Assembly: GCA_036023115.1 (NCBI GenBank)
Contig: JAYKKT010000074.1
Location: forward strand, 10,724,501-10,788,500
Source: Brasenia schreberi
Lineage: Eukaryota > Streptophyta > Magnoliopsida > Nymphaeales > Cabombaceae
DNA: 64,000 nucleotides
Direction: 5' to 3'
Each line of letters begins with the position of its first letter. Positions within the stretch are counted from its first letter, which is position 1. The position numbers and the translations under genes are program-made. This document shows positions 37,416 to 49,651 of this stretch, piece by piece. The notes below the pieces were generated by a model. It searched no databases, was not told where the DNA came from, and saw nothing but the letters and a program-made list of their open reading frames with translations.

Positions 37416-39794
37416 TCATTGCCTGGCTCTTGCCCTATCAGCTACTTTCGCCTTTGCAGCCTCCAGCCGAGCACTCACTGCATCCCACGAAACAAGCTTC
37501 TCCATAAAGATTGAGACGTAGTCCGGTCGTCGGTTCTGCATCCACCAAAAAACACATTTACTGCATGAAAATTTTCAATACGAAGAAGATTGAGAATTCT
37601 GCACTTGGTTCATGAAACAAACCTGGTAGTCAAGATAGTATGCGTGCTGCATTGACAAATTAAACTAAATATCATTAATTAATCAATGAAATTTTACCAA
37701 ACATGCTCTAAAATGGCTAGAAATTACAAGGAAAGATACAAAAGAAAAACAAAATATAAAGAGAAGGCACTTTACTTACCTCCCAGACATCAACAGTCAG
37801 CAAGGTCTGCAATAATTTTACAAGGTTGGAATGAGAACACGGTATAACAATACAGAAAAGGCCACCAAAATCAAGATACATATAGCAGTCAGCAATGTTT
37901 GCAATAACCAAATGTATGATATATCTCTGTTTATGCTATTGGACTTGTTACTACAGATGATTCTGCTAAGTCAAAGAAGTCTGAGTCTCAACACATATAG
38001 CGGGAAAATGGCATTCATTGGCAAGTCCAATACATCAAGGTTGTACAAATACTCCAATGCCTAAACTACTATTTAGGAGTCTAACTCTCTGCCTTAATTA
38101 ACATAAATGTGGAGAATGCATATGCATGCTAAAATGCATAAATAAAATAGAAAAACTGAATACCGAATAGCCGTAAACTAAAGGATTCACTGCATTTGGT
38201 GTCTTTATGATTGCAAGCTTGAAATCTTTCTCAGACCCTTCAGTGGTATCAGGTATGTCTGGAAAAGTAAACACATACTTCAGTCATATTTCTGTCAAAA
38301 CTTGTATATCTATGATAACAAATCATAAGACAGTAAAGAGGTGGTGCTTACATGTAAGCCAAGCCCAACCAGAACCAAACTGTGTGGTAGCAGCTAATTT
38401 AAATTCTTTCTCGAATTCACCATATGACCCGAAATCTCTTTCAATCAATTCTAGAAGAGAGCCAATGGGGAGTCCTCCACCTCCTGGCTTCATCGATTCC
38501 CAGAAGAAATCATGGTTCCATACCTGCAAAAGATTTGCAAGATTTCATTTCTTCTGTACCTTATCTTGAGGCAAAATCAGAGTCATTGTTCCCTGCCGCA
38601 TATTTAACTTAGCCCATTTGTTTCAAGCTTTTGATTAAAAAATCAGTAGAATATCACAAAAAATTGAAACCATCTAGGGAAATCAAGATAATAACATTCA
38701 GTTTTTCTGTGATTTCATCCCCATCTAGTATGGGAAAAGGCTTAGTTGTTATTGTTGTTGTATATTTGTTTGATTTGAAGACTTCTCTATAAAAGTGAGC
38801 TTTGGAAGAAACTACTGAGAAAAATGTTACCAAGAACGAAAACCATGAATTATGATTACATAAATGGCAACTTCTGTACTTAAAGTAGCAAGAACCCACT
38901 GCTAACAACTGCATTATAAACTTCGATCGATGTGACTTGCAGACGATTATCAGTCACAAGATTTAAAAATGGAAAGAAGTGGAAAGCTGATAAGGCTGAA
39001 GAAATAAACCTGGGCAGCATTGTTGAATGCGGGAAGAAGATCACCATTGTTGTATGTTTTCACAATAACCTCTTCTAGAGACAGTCCGCCCAATTCATTA
39101 CCCGCAATTTGCTTGTTTAGATTGTCCACATACCCTCTGTGGTGCTTCCCCCAGTGAAACTCTAGCGTTTTCCGGCTCATATGAGGCTCCAAAGCATCCT
39201 AAATGATTTCAAACCCAGTATACAAGTTGCAACAGCAATTATAATTATCATCATACCTTTTCTGTCGTATTACTATTGTTATTGTTATCATTGTTATTAT
39301 TATTATTGAAAGGACTTGCAATACAAGATCCTTAAGAACACGAGCAGATGACAGAAAATAACAGAGCGCCGAGACACATACTAATGGATATGGAGGTGGC
39401 TTCAGCTCAAAAATACCACTAGCCTGCATATAGAAACATCATTAAGGCCTTAATTGCACATAAAGGCAATGAGATCTGAAAAAAGAAACATTTGCATTTC
39501 AATTAAGGGTTTAGCGGTCTATGCAACATACATGCTCCTTTTAGTTAGAATCTTCTTCAGTCCAAGACTTAACCGGCCAATTCAGTGTCTTGTCACTTGT
39601 GCTAGTTGATCTCTACTAATCTTTTCTATATACTTTTAGCAAAAAGTGATCCAAGTTTAAAACATTCAAGCAGATAAAGATTATTTCCTGCTCAAAGTAT
39701 AAGATATTAAAGGGTTATTGTTTTTGCTTATATATATATATCAAAGTTCAGTGACTGACAGTATGAGGTGATTTCTGTAGTGTGCATATATATA

Positions 39795-39850
<56 letters not shown>

Positions 39851-39886
39851 AAGTTCAGTGACTGACAGTATGAGGTGATTTCTGTA

Positions 39887-39963
<77 letters not shown>

Positions 39964-42900
39964 GTAACTCCGCCCATGTAAGGGATCACCCTTGCATTGC
40001 CGGTCCCAAGCCCGGATAAAGGAGGAGGGTTGTGTTAGGCTTCCGACAGCCAGCGTAAAACCTCATCGGATTTCTACAACATGGATTACAAAAATTATGA
40101 GCATTGCTTTGGGGCGTTCCCGCCTAGCGACGTGCTGCAGAGCCCGAATGCAGTAAGAAGTAAGCAAGGGCCACTACATTTTCGCCCGAATGTAGTGAAT
40201 CAATTGCAGAGAGGGTTCCCACATCATGGATGGGTGTGGGTAAAGAAGTTAGTCCCGCTACATTGCCGCCCGAATGTAGTGAAAAATTTTCAGAGAGGGT
40301 CTCCGCATTTTGATTATGGACGGATGCGGGGGGTAAGGAAGCTAGTCTTAGATAATAAGATTCGTATTGGTTCTTGGAATATCGGAACATTATCGGGTAA
40401 GCTAATGGAGGTGGTAGATACTATGATTCGGAGAAAGATTCATATTCTATGTTTACAAGAGACAAAATGGGTTGGAGAAAAAGCAAAGGAGATAGAGGAT
40501 ACAGGTTTTAAATTATGGTACTCAGGTAAAGAAAAGGCCCGAAACGGAGTTGGTATTATCATAAATAAAGATTTAAAGGAGAGTGTAGTAGACATACAAC
40601 GATATGGTGACCGAATCATGACATTGAAATTAGTGTTAGGAGTAGAGGTTTTGAATATAGTTTGTACTTACGCACCCCAAGTAGGACTAAAAGATAGTAT
40701 AAAGACAGTTTTTTGGGAAGAGTTAGATAAGGTGTTTCAAAAGATTCCACAAAGGGAGATGATTTGTTTAGGAGGAGATTTAAATGGACATGTCGGTAAA
40801 GAGGCATTAGGATATCAAGGGATTCATGGAAACTTTGGTTATGGGGATATAAACGAGGAAGGTAGGGAGATTTTAAATTTTGCTATGTCATTTGATCTCT
40901 TTATAGTCAATACAATCTTCAAAAAACGAGATGAACATTTAATTACTTATAAGAGTGGCTTATCACAAACACAAATTGATTACTTTATTTGTAGAAAAAA
41001 AGATAGAGCGTGTTGTAAAGATTGTAAGGTAATTCCAGGAGAAAGCTTAACCACCCAACATCGACTTTTAGTTATGGATTTACAAATAAAAAAATGGACA
41101 AAGAAGAACATAGTGCATCGAGCTATTCGGACTAAATGGTGGAACCTCAAAAGTGAGAAAGAAGATATATTTAAACAAAAAGTCCTTCAAGGAGATGTTT
41201 GGAATTATGTTGGCACACCCTCTGATATGTGGAACAATATGGCTATACATATTAGGAAAGTGGCGAAAGATGTGTTAGGGGTATCTAAGGGAGGTGTACC
41301 GGCACAAAAAGAAGCTTGGTGGTGGAGTGAAGTAGTACAAAACAAAATCAAGGCAAAGAGGGCATGTTACAAATTACATTATGCTAAGAAAACTAGTGAA
41401 ACTTTAGAAGCTTATAAGAAAGCAAAGAAGGAAGCAAAAAAGGCCGTTAGTGAAGCAAAAGCTAAGATTTTGGAGGACTTATATAAAAAACTCAACTCAA
41501 AAGAGGGTGAAAGAGACATTTTTAGGATAGCTAGGGCTAGAGATAAGAAAACTAAGATATTAATTATGTTAGATGCATAAAAGACGAGGATGAAAAAATT
41601 CTAGTAGCAAATGATGATATAAGAAATAGATGGAAAAACTATTTTTATAATCTTTTTAATGAAAATAAAGATGTTAGTATTAGTTTAGGAGATTTAGCCA
41701 AGTCAGAAAAGTATATAAACCACAATTTCTACCGACGTATTCAAAAGAATGAAGTCAAAGAGGCTCTTAAACATATGAAGAGTGGTAAATCGGTAGGACC
41801 AGATAATATTCCTATAGAAGTTTGGAAAATACTAGGAGAAATAGGAATCACTTGGCTCACAAGACTATTTAATGAAATATGGAAAAACCAAAAGATGCCC
41901 GAGGAATGGAGAGCAAGTACACTTATACCCGTATATAAGAACAAGGGAGACATTCAAAATTGTGCGAATTATCGAAGTATCAAGTTAATGAGTCATACTA
42001 TGAAATTATGGGAAAGAATTATTGAACGTAGGTTAAGACAAGTATCAAGTACAACAAAGAACCAATTTGGATTTATGCCAGGTAGATCTACTATTGAAGC
42101 GATTCACCTTTTGAGACGTCTTATGGAACATTTTAGAGCAAAAAAGAAAGACCTTCACATGATATTTATTGATCTAGAAAAAGCTTATGATAGGGTACCG
42201 AGGGAGGTTCTTTGGAGAACTTTGGAAAAAAGAGGTATCCCATTGACATATATTAACCTTATAAGAGACATGTATGATGGTGCAAAAACATGTGTGAGGA
42301 CTCATGAAGGAACGACAGACTTCTTTGAAGTTAATATTGGGTTACATCAAGGATCAACTTTAAGTCCATACTTATTTATAATGGTGATGGATGAGTTAAC
42401 AAACATATTCAAGATGAAGTACCTTGGTGTATGTTATTTGCAGATGACATTGTATTAGTGGAGGAGTCTAAGGAAAAAGTTAATAGAAAATTGGAACTAT
42501 GGAGAGAAACATTAGAAAACAAAGGCCTCTGACTTAGTAGAACAAAGACAGAATATATGGAATGTAAGTTTGATCATTTGGCTACTTCAGAGGACATAGA
42601 AATTAAAATTGGCACACATTACATTCCCCAAAAGGAAAGTTTTAAATACTTAGGGTCAATTTTTCAAAGTGATGGAAGAATTGATGGAGATGTTACACAT
42701 AGAATTAATGCTGATTGGCTAAAATGGAGGGGAGCATCAGGTATTCTTTGTGATAAGAAGATACCATTAAAATTAAAAGGTAAATATTATAGAGCAGCAG
42801 TTAGGCCTGCCATGTTTTATGGTTCTGAGTGTTGGGCAGTTAATCATCAACATGTACAAAAGATGTCTGTGACAGAAATGAAGATGTTGAGATGGATGAG

Positions 42901-43512
42901 TGGTTATACAAGAAAAGACCGTATACATAATGAGGTTATTATAAACAAATTAAGAGTGGCACCAATAGAGGATAAAATGAGAGAACATCGTTTAAGATGG
43001 TTTGGACATATAGAAAGAAGATCAAAAGAAGAACCTATAAGAAGGTTAGAAAACCTAAATTTGGAAAGTATCAAAAGAGGTAGAGGACGACCACAAAAGT
43101 GTTGGAAAGAAACAATAAAGAATGATCTAGCTTATTGGGAGTTAACTGCTAACATGGCACACGATAGAGATCTGTGGAAACAAAGAATCCATGTAGCCGA
43201 CCCCATCTAGTATGGGAAAAGGCTTAGTTGTTGTTGTATATATATATATTGTGTGTGTGTTAGTTTGCAACAAAGTGGCAGGACATCGCCCACATATATA
43301 TATATATATATATCAAAGTTCAGTGACTGACAGTATGAGGTGATTTCTGTAGTGTGCATAATCCAGTAATCCAGGAAATATTCTTTTGTGGACATTAGCT
43401 TTTCCGGATATCTCCGGTGGTGCATCTAGTTGCCAAAAGAAATCCGGAGAGACCGTAAAGGAAAGGAAAAGAAGAAGAGGAGTGAACTCACCGGTCGTGT
43501 TTCAGACGCCAT
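37416..43512 (-). CDS. FSD1: iron superoxide dismutase, FSD1-like
   Basis: Converts superoxide to hydrogen peroxide and oxygen. Exons in transcript order: 43512-43492, 39423-39382, 39198-39010, 38523-38352, 38258-38164, 37806-37780, 37646-37623, 37535-37416; 229 residues with consistent phases. The iron ligands are visible: His36 (EFHWGKHH), His88 ([12 protein letters not shown]), Asp179 and His183 (DVWEHAYY). The Gln in NNAAQVWNH and the GGGG loop are Fe-SOD features. The short N-terminus (MASETRP, then [14 protein letters not shown]) lacks an evident transit peptide and resembles Arabidopsis FSD1, not FSD2 or FSD3. The first exon encodes only seven residues, so the start rests on splice and phase agreement. 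Intron 1 (3.9 of 4.1 kb repeats or LINE) contains an RTE element. An RTE tail also sits in intron 3. Confidence 0.92.
38722..38765 (+). mobile_element. solo RTE 3' tail in an FSD1 intron
   Basis: CCCATCTAGTATGGGAAAAG, then GCTTAGTTG and degenerate TTG repeats match only the extreme 3' end of the RTE LINEs in this window. Confidence 0.75.
39741..39960. repeat. TA microsatellite with two copies of a 46-bp unit
   Basis: An identical 46-bp unit beginning TCAAAGTTCAGTGACTGACA occurs at 39741-39786 and 39848-39893, each followed by long (TA)n. A third identical copy lies at 43313-43358, beyond the RTE LINE. The LINE thus sits within an array of this unit and TA repeats in FSD1 intron 1. Confidence 0.9.
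39961..43238 (+). mobile_element. RTE-type LINE, near full-length
   Basis: The 5' leader starts near 39961 (ACTCCGCCCATGTAAGGGAT). A long open frame from 40081 (499 codons) covers the endonuclease ([17 protein letters not shown]) and the start of the linker to the reverse transcriptase. A single-base deletion near 41550 (compared with the 25863 copy) shifts the frame. Open frame resumes at 41775-42458 with [14 protein letters not shown] and [13 protein letters not shown], and again at 42557-43210 (RWFGHIERR). A further break lies near 42400, where AAACATATTCAAGATG replaces the in-frame sequence. It ends in AAAAGGCTTAGTTGTTGTTG. It is very similar to the 25863 copy, which suggests recent activity. 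It is antisense to FSD1 in that gene's first intron. Confidence 0.92.
43313..43358. repeat. third copy of the 46-bp unit flanking the RTE
   Basis: Identical to 39741-39786 and 39848-39893 and preceded by a TA tract. See the TA/46-bp array entry. Confidence 0.9.
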
Positions 43513-43603
43513 TGTTGAAGCACTCGTTTACTGTGATTGATCAGTGTGATCGTTGAGTGGGAGGGAGACGAAGTAGATCCGTATTCTATTTGCGTGTTGG
43601 GTT

Positions 43604-43637
43604 GTACTGCAGGGTAGCGTGGTAGTACATTTTGTAC
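43604..43637. promoter_or_regulatory. cluster of three GTAC cores upstream of FSD1
   Basis: GTAC occurs at 43604-43607, 43625-43628 and 43634-43637, about 90-125 bp upstream of the FSD1 start codon. The last two sit in an imperfect palindrome (AGTACATTTTGTACT). GTAC is the core of the copper-response element bound by SPL7/CRR1 factors, and Arabidopsis FSD1 is a known SPL7-dependent gene induced at low copper. The regulatory role here is inferred. Confidence 0.45.
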
Positions 43638-45562
43638 TGCCGCACCACACCACAACAGCGAGTAAAGCGGTAGGTGAGGAAGAGAAGGATGTCTGTGGGT
43701 AGGATTTTGAACCCATCGAGGCCCGAATAAATTGACTTGATTTACACAACACGAGCACAACCCGGAAAGTCAACTTTCGTGTCTCGCGAAATAGACTTTC
43801 GATGAAGTTAAAAAGACTTTCTCGTTTCAGGATAGACACGAACACAACCCGATGTGAGAACGAAATAGATCGAGTCGTGTTCGAGATATCTTGTTTCTGA
43901 GATGAACATGACCTGACCTGAAATTAAATGAATGACTTTGTTGATGGTCTTGAGAGTTTGCAAAACGGGCTGTACTAGACGATATTATTGTTCATGGTTC
44001 GTCTCATTAGTTTGATAATTGTTATGTGATCTTTATGGTTTTTCCGTTTGGTATCTCGAAAGGAACTGCCCTTTGTGGTGTTGGAACTATACAAAGCCGG
44101 TTTCGGTTTCTCGGGAAACAGGGACCTGAACCGAATTGGAACTGAGCTGATTCTAGTTTTGTTTGGAACCATGGATTCCGGTTTGTATCAAACAACCCTT
44201 CAGAACCTAAAAAATCATTAAACTTTTGAAAAAAAAAAAATGGAACCAGCAGTTTGAAACCGTCAATTCTAGAACTGAATCAAGTGGTCTCTGGTTTTGA
44301 GCTCGGTTTGTCCGGTTCTAAACAAAAAATGTTAGCATAAACCTTTGAGCTAAGGGATTTATACAAGACCTATGTTGGGCAGCCGTCGGCTTGCACCGGA
44401 GGTAGTGACCATGTAGTATTGATTGATCACAGTCACGCTTACATATACAAGCTTGCTTTGAAACTTAATAAAATCAAATCATGTAAAATGAGAATTACGT
44501 TGAAAATTTAACTTTTCAATGCAATCAAAGCTCAACTTGTTCAAAATGCAAACCGGTCTAATTGGGCTAGCATGTACCTGCAATATGTCTAGCCCAGTAC
44601 AAGAGTCTATGAGCCAAGTTGAGTCGGGGTGAACCCGCCGAATCTACCGCTTGTCTCATTGACCGACCTAACCGGAGCTCAGTTGAACAACGAGCAGTTT
44701 GCCTCGTTTAGCACCTGAATTCACAAGCAGTAGATCACTAGAGCTATATGGTTGGCCAAACAAGTATGTAGAGCGTCTATCAGTTTCGTGTATAATAATT
44801 GGGGGCACAAATTGGTTGCCATAGAGGTGGTGGTGGTTTGGAGTCAGTTTGATCTGAGTAGAACTGAATCTTGATTACTTGATAGCTGGGTCTGGAATCA
44901 ATACACAAAAATCTCCGGTTCCGGAATTGTAAACCAAGTTTATTTGAATCCAATATGTACATGTTATTCTTTTGGACTTAGATTTATGTTTTGACCCGGA
45001 TGAGGACTACTGTAGCTGAAATTGGATTTGGGTCTACTAGGATTCAATGCAACTTTTCGGATCTGATCCATCAGTTTCATCTTTACATCAATCCAAATCC
45101 GACGATTATGGTGCATCGACTTCACCTTATTGAGGCGATGTTCATGCAAGAGAAGATTCATTTTCATGGATTTAACTTTCACACCCTCCTCCCTGCAAAT
45201 TCACTTCTCCTAACTTCCAAGAATCCAATTCACTTGGTGGCAAGCAGATGCCGGAAAGTGGATCGGTTTTTGCACGGCGAGCAACACACGTGTCACGTTT
45301 TGAATTGGATCCTCGAGAATTTATTTCAAAATCAACACCCACAAAATACTTTTTTTTAGAAATATAACTGGTAGGGGTCTGCCTAACTTTCATTTAGCAG
45401 AAAAAATACCACTGAGACCTATATTTAGCTTTTTTTCTTCCCGAAAAGGCGAGCAAGGTTGGGTGGATCCTTTTCTATTACTATCTAAAGAACATAAAAC
45501 AATATTAACAATGGTGGATGATCCTTCCTAGAAATTTTCACTCCTAGCCTCAAACTATAATA

Positions 45563-45690
45563 TGTTTGAGATTTTTTTTTTGTTCGACAATAGAGAGATT
45601 GAAGTTAGAACCATACCTCGGGGTATCAAAATCCCGGCCTTTAACTTATGAGTCGACCTCCTAACCAGGTGAGCTATTTTATTTTCTATC
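45563..45690 (-). mobile_element. tRNA-derived SINE-like element
   Basis: On the minus strand a tRNA-like A box (TAGCTCACCTGGTTAGGAGG, about 45677-45658) is followed about 40 bp on by a B-box-like GGTATGGTTCTAACTTC and, at the 3' end, a run of ten or more A. This is the layout of a plant tRNA-derived SINE with an internal pol III promoter. No target duplication was resolved. Confidence 0.6.
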
Positions 45691-45973
45691 TAAACTATAT
45701 GCCCATAAAATCATGGTTGAAAAGTATATGAAAACATGTACTTAAAACATTTTGTTATTAATTAAAATATGTTTCTTAAATTCATATTTAAATGATTTCA
45801 TTCAAGAAAATGGTAACATTAAAACTACAAAGAAAAGAGAATGGGTCCAGGTTCGTGTCTCGTCGAGTCGCTTCATTTGCCAACTATAGACGCTAAGAAG
45901 GGAGCGTGACTGTAGCAGTACCGAACTCTGTTGAAACGCTGTTATCCGGTGGCACCTCTTCATTCTGCCGTAG

Positions 45974-45978
<5 letters not shown>

Positions 45979-46016
<38 letters not shown>
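45979..46016. repeat. CT microsatellite
   Basis: About 38 bp of pure CT on the plus strand, about 260 bp upstream of the proposed FSD2 start, probably in its leader. Confidence 0.9.
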
Positions 46017-46021
<5 letters not shown>

Positions 46022-47441
46022 GTCTCTCAAAATAAAGAGAATAAAAGGAAACAGGCAGCAGGTAAGAACGAAGAGTTCGCTTAAGAACGGACTGTACAGT
46101 AACACCATCTTCTCTCGCATCTCAACGGCTTCCTCTCTCTATTTCAGGTTCATCGATTCCTCGCTCCCATTTCTTTTGTCGGACTTGTTTCTAACTCTAG
46201 TTTTTACTTACAGAGAGAGAATGCTTGGTGCTTTTTTTGTAATGAAGAGGGTTGCAATTTTATATTGTGTATGGTTTTGGTTGTCATAGGACTGAGAAGT
46301 TCATCGTTAGCCCTCCAACTGAAATGGGGAGCACCGCAGGTCTGTTATTGTTTTCTGTTTTTTTGTGTTTTGGTGGTGCTTGTTATCTTTGGTACTGAGC
46401 ACTATGACAGCGAATGTGTGTTTTCAAGGTTATCTGTGACCTTTGTGAAAATGAAATTATGTTTCTTTGCATAAGCTAGATGGAAGTAGATATTTTGCTT
46501 TGCATGTGATGGGTTAATTTGTTATCATCTGAAGTTTATCTAACTCGCATGATTTTTTCTCCAAACCATTTGGGCGTCTTAAGCATTATGTGCTGGACAA
46601 CTTGTTCGAGGTTAAGTCTAAAAGAACCATGTTTCTATCTAAAATCACAGAGAATGGATAACACGAACGCGCATACAGATGCATGCACATATGTCCCGCA
46701 AATAGACATACATGCATTCCCACAGACACACACCTGAAATACTTTCGGTAGAAACATAAAACAACATTTGGAATTTTAGAGATGATCATAGACACACACA
46801 ACCCTCTCACGCATTTTAATATGAATACAAACAAATTTCCGACATGTAAGAGATAATGTGGTTTTGTATGCATGGCACAAAGAACTTAGCAAACAGAGTT
46901 AGGAACATCTCAAAAGAAATATAAACGACATTCCAAAATTTAGACATGCTGATACACTCATGAAGAAAAACTTTCAGAAGAGATATAGCAACATCTCAAA
47001 TATTGGATATGATGGGGTGTTTTGCTTGCATTCTATGAAGATCTTCACAGAACTCAGCTTGTTCTTTGCTACCAGGGAATAGTGAAAAAGGAATATGGCT
47101 ATGCATTTGTTGAATGCCATTGCATTGCGTGTTGTGAACTTTTTAATTGACTAATCTGTTTTCAATGCTTCAGACAAATCATTTGAGGAAGAAATATACT
47201 TCTATTACTGCTCAACTGGAGTTGAAGCCACCTCCATACCGACTGGTATGTCCATAATCTCTGCTCCCTTTTCATTGCAATGACTTCTTTTTAGAACTAT
47301 GATCTTATGTTTGCTTTATATAGGATGCTTTGGAGCCACATATGAGCTGTCAAACATTAGAATATCATTGGGGAAAGCATCACGGGGCATATGTGGAAAA
47401 TCTAAACAAGCAGATTGTGGGAACTGATCTGGATGGAATGT

Positions 47442-47880
47442 CGGTAGAAGAAAATATCATTACCACATACAATAACGGAGATCCTCTTCCCCCATTCAAC
47501 AATGCTGCCCAGGTGCAGATCCTTATGCATCGTTTGCTATTGGATCATCTTTTATTTTTGAATTCTTATATTTTAGGATATTGGCAACAGCAGAATTCTT
47601 TTAGGCATGCTACAATGCGACTGGGTACTGGGTAATAGTACTTTTTTGTACCAAAATGCCGTTAGAAGAAAGTATCATTACCACATACAACAAAGGAGAT
47701 CCTCTTCCTCCGTTCAACAATTCTGCCTAGGTGCAGACCCTTATGCATCGTTTGCTATTGAATCATATTTTATTTTTGAACTCTTATATTTTAGAATAAT
47801 GGAAACAGCAGAACTCTTTTAGGCATGCAACAATGCAATTGGGTACTGGGTAATAATACTTTTTTGTACGTGTGGCTTTT
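47442..47880. repeat. tandem duplication (about 220 bp) covering the end of FSD2 exon 3
   Basis: The segment from about 47445 (end of exon 3 plus intron start) is repeated from about 47662. The second copy retains a decayed exon end, with TCTGCCTAG in place of GCTGCCCAG, so the terminal Gln codon is TAG, followed by the same intron sequence (GTGCAGA, CTTATGCATCGTTTGCTATT, then GGGTACTGGGTAAT). The copies are diverged by scattered substitutions. Confidence 0.85.
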
Positions 47881-47934
47881 GTAGAACCAGATCATTTAGG
47901 TACTACTGGGTTACAGCTTGGATTTGGATGACCA

Positions 47935-48040
47935 GCATAAAGCTCTGTTGGAATTATACCATGGATTCAAGATGCCCTATGCCATCAAAGAATTCATGTA
48001 GGTGATCCTACCTGGCGTGGAAAATGCTTGGTTGTTATTG
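47935..48040 (+). mobile_element. old RTE 3' end relic
   Basis: AGAATTCATGTAGGTGATCC, then GGAAAATGCTTGGTTGTTATTG resembles the RTE terminus (AGAATCCATGTAGCCGACCC, then GGAAAAGGCTTAGTTGTTGTTG) with many substitutions. It lies in an FSD2 intron. Confidence 0.5.
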
Positions 48041-49651
48041 AAGCTATATATGTACCTTGACAATATTTGTGCACGTAATAAAAAAATGATTTAATGAGAT
48101 TTCAAAAGTATAATCAATGGCAAAAATGAAAGGGGCAAGGAAACTGCAAACCAAAGGATCAAGATCGTACAAGCATATAAAGGAAGTAAGGATATATTCT
48201 TGTCTGGCTCTCAAATCTCATGATATGCACTGGTTTTATCCCATGTTGGTATAGGATACAATTGTGAATGTTGGATACGGGTTAAAGTTTGCTTTTAGCC
48301 TTTTGTTTCATTTTATCTGCTTTATGTCCAAATTTCTAAACTATTATAACTTCACTTAGACACGTGATGCTCCTGGTTGATGCAATTCTTGAGACATCTC
48401 AAAGTTTCCGATAAATTTTGGATCATTTGAACCGAGAATACTTACCTGTGACAGCATTCTTTTCTCTGTACAGGTGTGGAATCATGATTTTTTTGGGATT
48501 CCATGAAGCCAGGAGGGGGAGGGCTGCCAACTGGGAGCCTTTTAGAATTGATCGAGAGGGATTTTGGTTCATATGATACATTCTTACGAGAATTTAAAGC
48601 AGCAGCAACTACACAATTTGGCTCAGGGTGGGCTTGGTTTACTTGTAAGCATTTCATATTGCTTTCTTCTGATAGCGCATCAGATTCGGTCTGATGGAGT
48701 TTTCCAGATTCACTGCCTATATGCTGAGTGAACCTGTGTCTTGCCTTGTTCCAGACAAGGCAAACAAGCTTGATGTGGGGAATGCAGTGAATCCTCTCCC
48801 GACAGAAGAAGATCATAAGTTAATTGCAAAGAGTCCCAATGCAGTGAACCCCCTCGTCTGGGATTACTCGGTATTGTTTTTTCTACTCTTCATATGTGGC
48901 AATGGGGTGGGTTTGCACTCTACTCCTCCCTGCATGTCAAACACAATACAACCTGCCCAGCCCCACCAGGGGGTGAGGCCGGTACCTACAGGTTGAGTTG
49001 TGATTGGCAGATTGCCTTTCCTACTCCTCCATGAACATTAATCATAATGCAGTCAGATGACTTCCGTTTGGTTCATCATTCACTATTTTTCTTCTCCATG
49101 TGTTGACTTCATAGTTCTCTTTTTCTATCGCTACAGTTTTCCTTATGCAAGTGTTAAATCTTTGTTGCAGCCCTTGCTCACTATTGATGTCTGGGAGGTA
49201 AATGGTTCATTCCTTTCATACTCCTAACGTTCCTTTTCCTTTGTAATTTTTTATGCTTATATTGGTTGAGAACTTCCACTTGTATTTACTGAATGCTTAC
49301 TGTTTGGTCTCTTTGGTTGATTCAGCACGCGTACTATCTTGACTACGAGGTTGGTTCAGCAATCCAACACAAAAACTTGGTTCTTGCGAGTCAACACCCA
49401 TCGTTACTCATGTTTGGTATTTGTCAATGCAGAACAAACGCACAGACTATGTTTCCACATTCATGGAGAAGCTTGTTTCGTGGGAGGCCGCAAGTGCTAG
49501 GTTGGAGATTGCGAAAGCAAAGGCGTTGGAACAAGCAAGAGAAGAGGAGGAGATAAGAAGAAGAGAGGAAGAGGTAGAAGAGTTTCAGAGCAGTGAACCT
49601 ATGGAGATGCATATCGACAATACTGAAGCCGAAGTGTCGGACTCTGAATGA

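Larger units (their letters stand above)
43513..46270. other. shared upstream region of the two divergent Fe-SOD genes
   Basis: 2.76 kb between the two start codons. It holds the GTAC cluster near FSD1, GGTTC/GAACC-rich low-complexity sequence at about 44040-44340, a tRNA-derived SINE-like element (45563-45690) and a CT microsatellite (45979-46016). A 123-codon open frame at 44991-45359 shows no family motif and is not called. Confidence 0.5.
46271..49651 (+). pseudogene. FSD2: iron superoxide dismutase, FSD2-like, with a frameshift in exon 4
   Basis: A second Fe-SOD gene, head to head with FSD1. Exons: 46271-46339, 47174-47245, 47324-47512, 48474-48644, 48755-48870, 49171-49197, 49326-49349, 49433-49651. 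Visible Fe-SOD features are [40 protein letters not shown]. Exon 4 is 171 bases instead of the 172 in FSD1: a T run at 48488-48494 has seven T where eight are needed to read [13 protein letters not shown]. This gives an early TGA, while all downstream exons remain in phase with each other. The N-terminus (about 47 residues before the SOD core, basic and hydroxylated) could be a plastid transit peptide, but the start is uncertain. The C-terminus is a charged, Glu-rich tail ending EVSDSE, as in the FSD2 class. It may be a recent pseudogene or a homopolymer sequencing error. Confidence 0.85.

Noticed and set aside
44991..45359. 122-codon open frame between the Fe-SOD genes
   Set aside because: No family motif, no splice or start context, and the opposite strand is equally open. 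Treated as chance.
45906..46289. Open frame with a Ser-Leu repeat upstream of FSD2
   Set aside because: It begins at GTG, not ATG, and its middle is the translated CT microsatellite. The ATG at 46271 fits the splice phase better.
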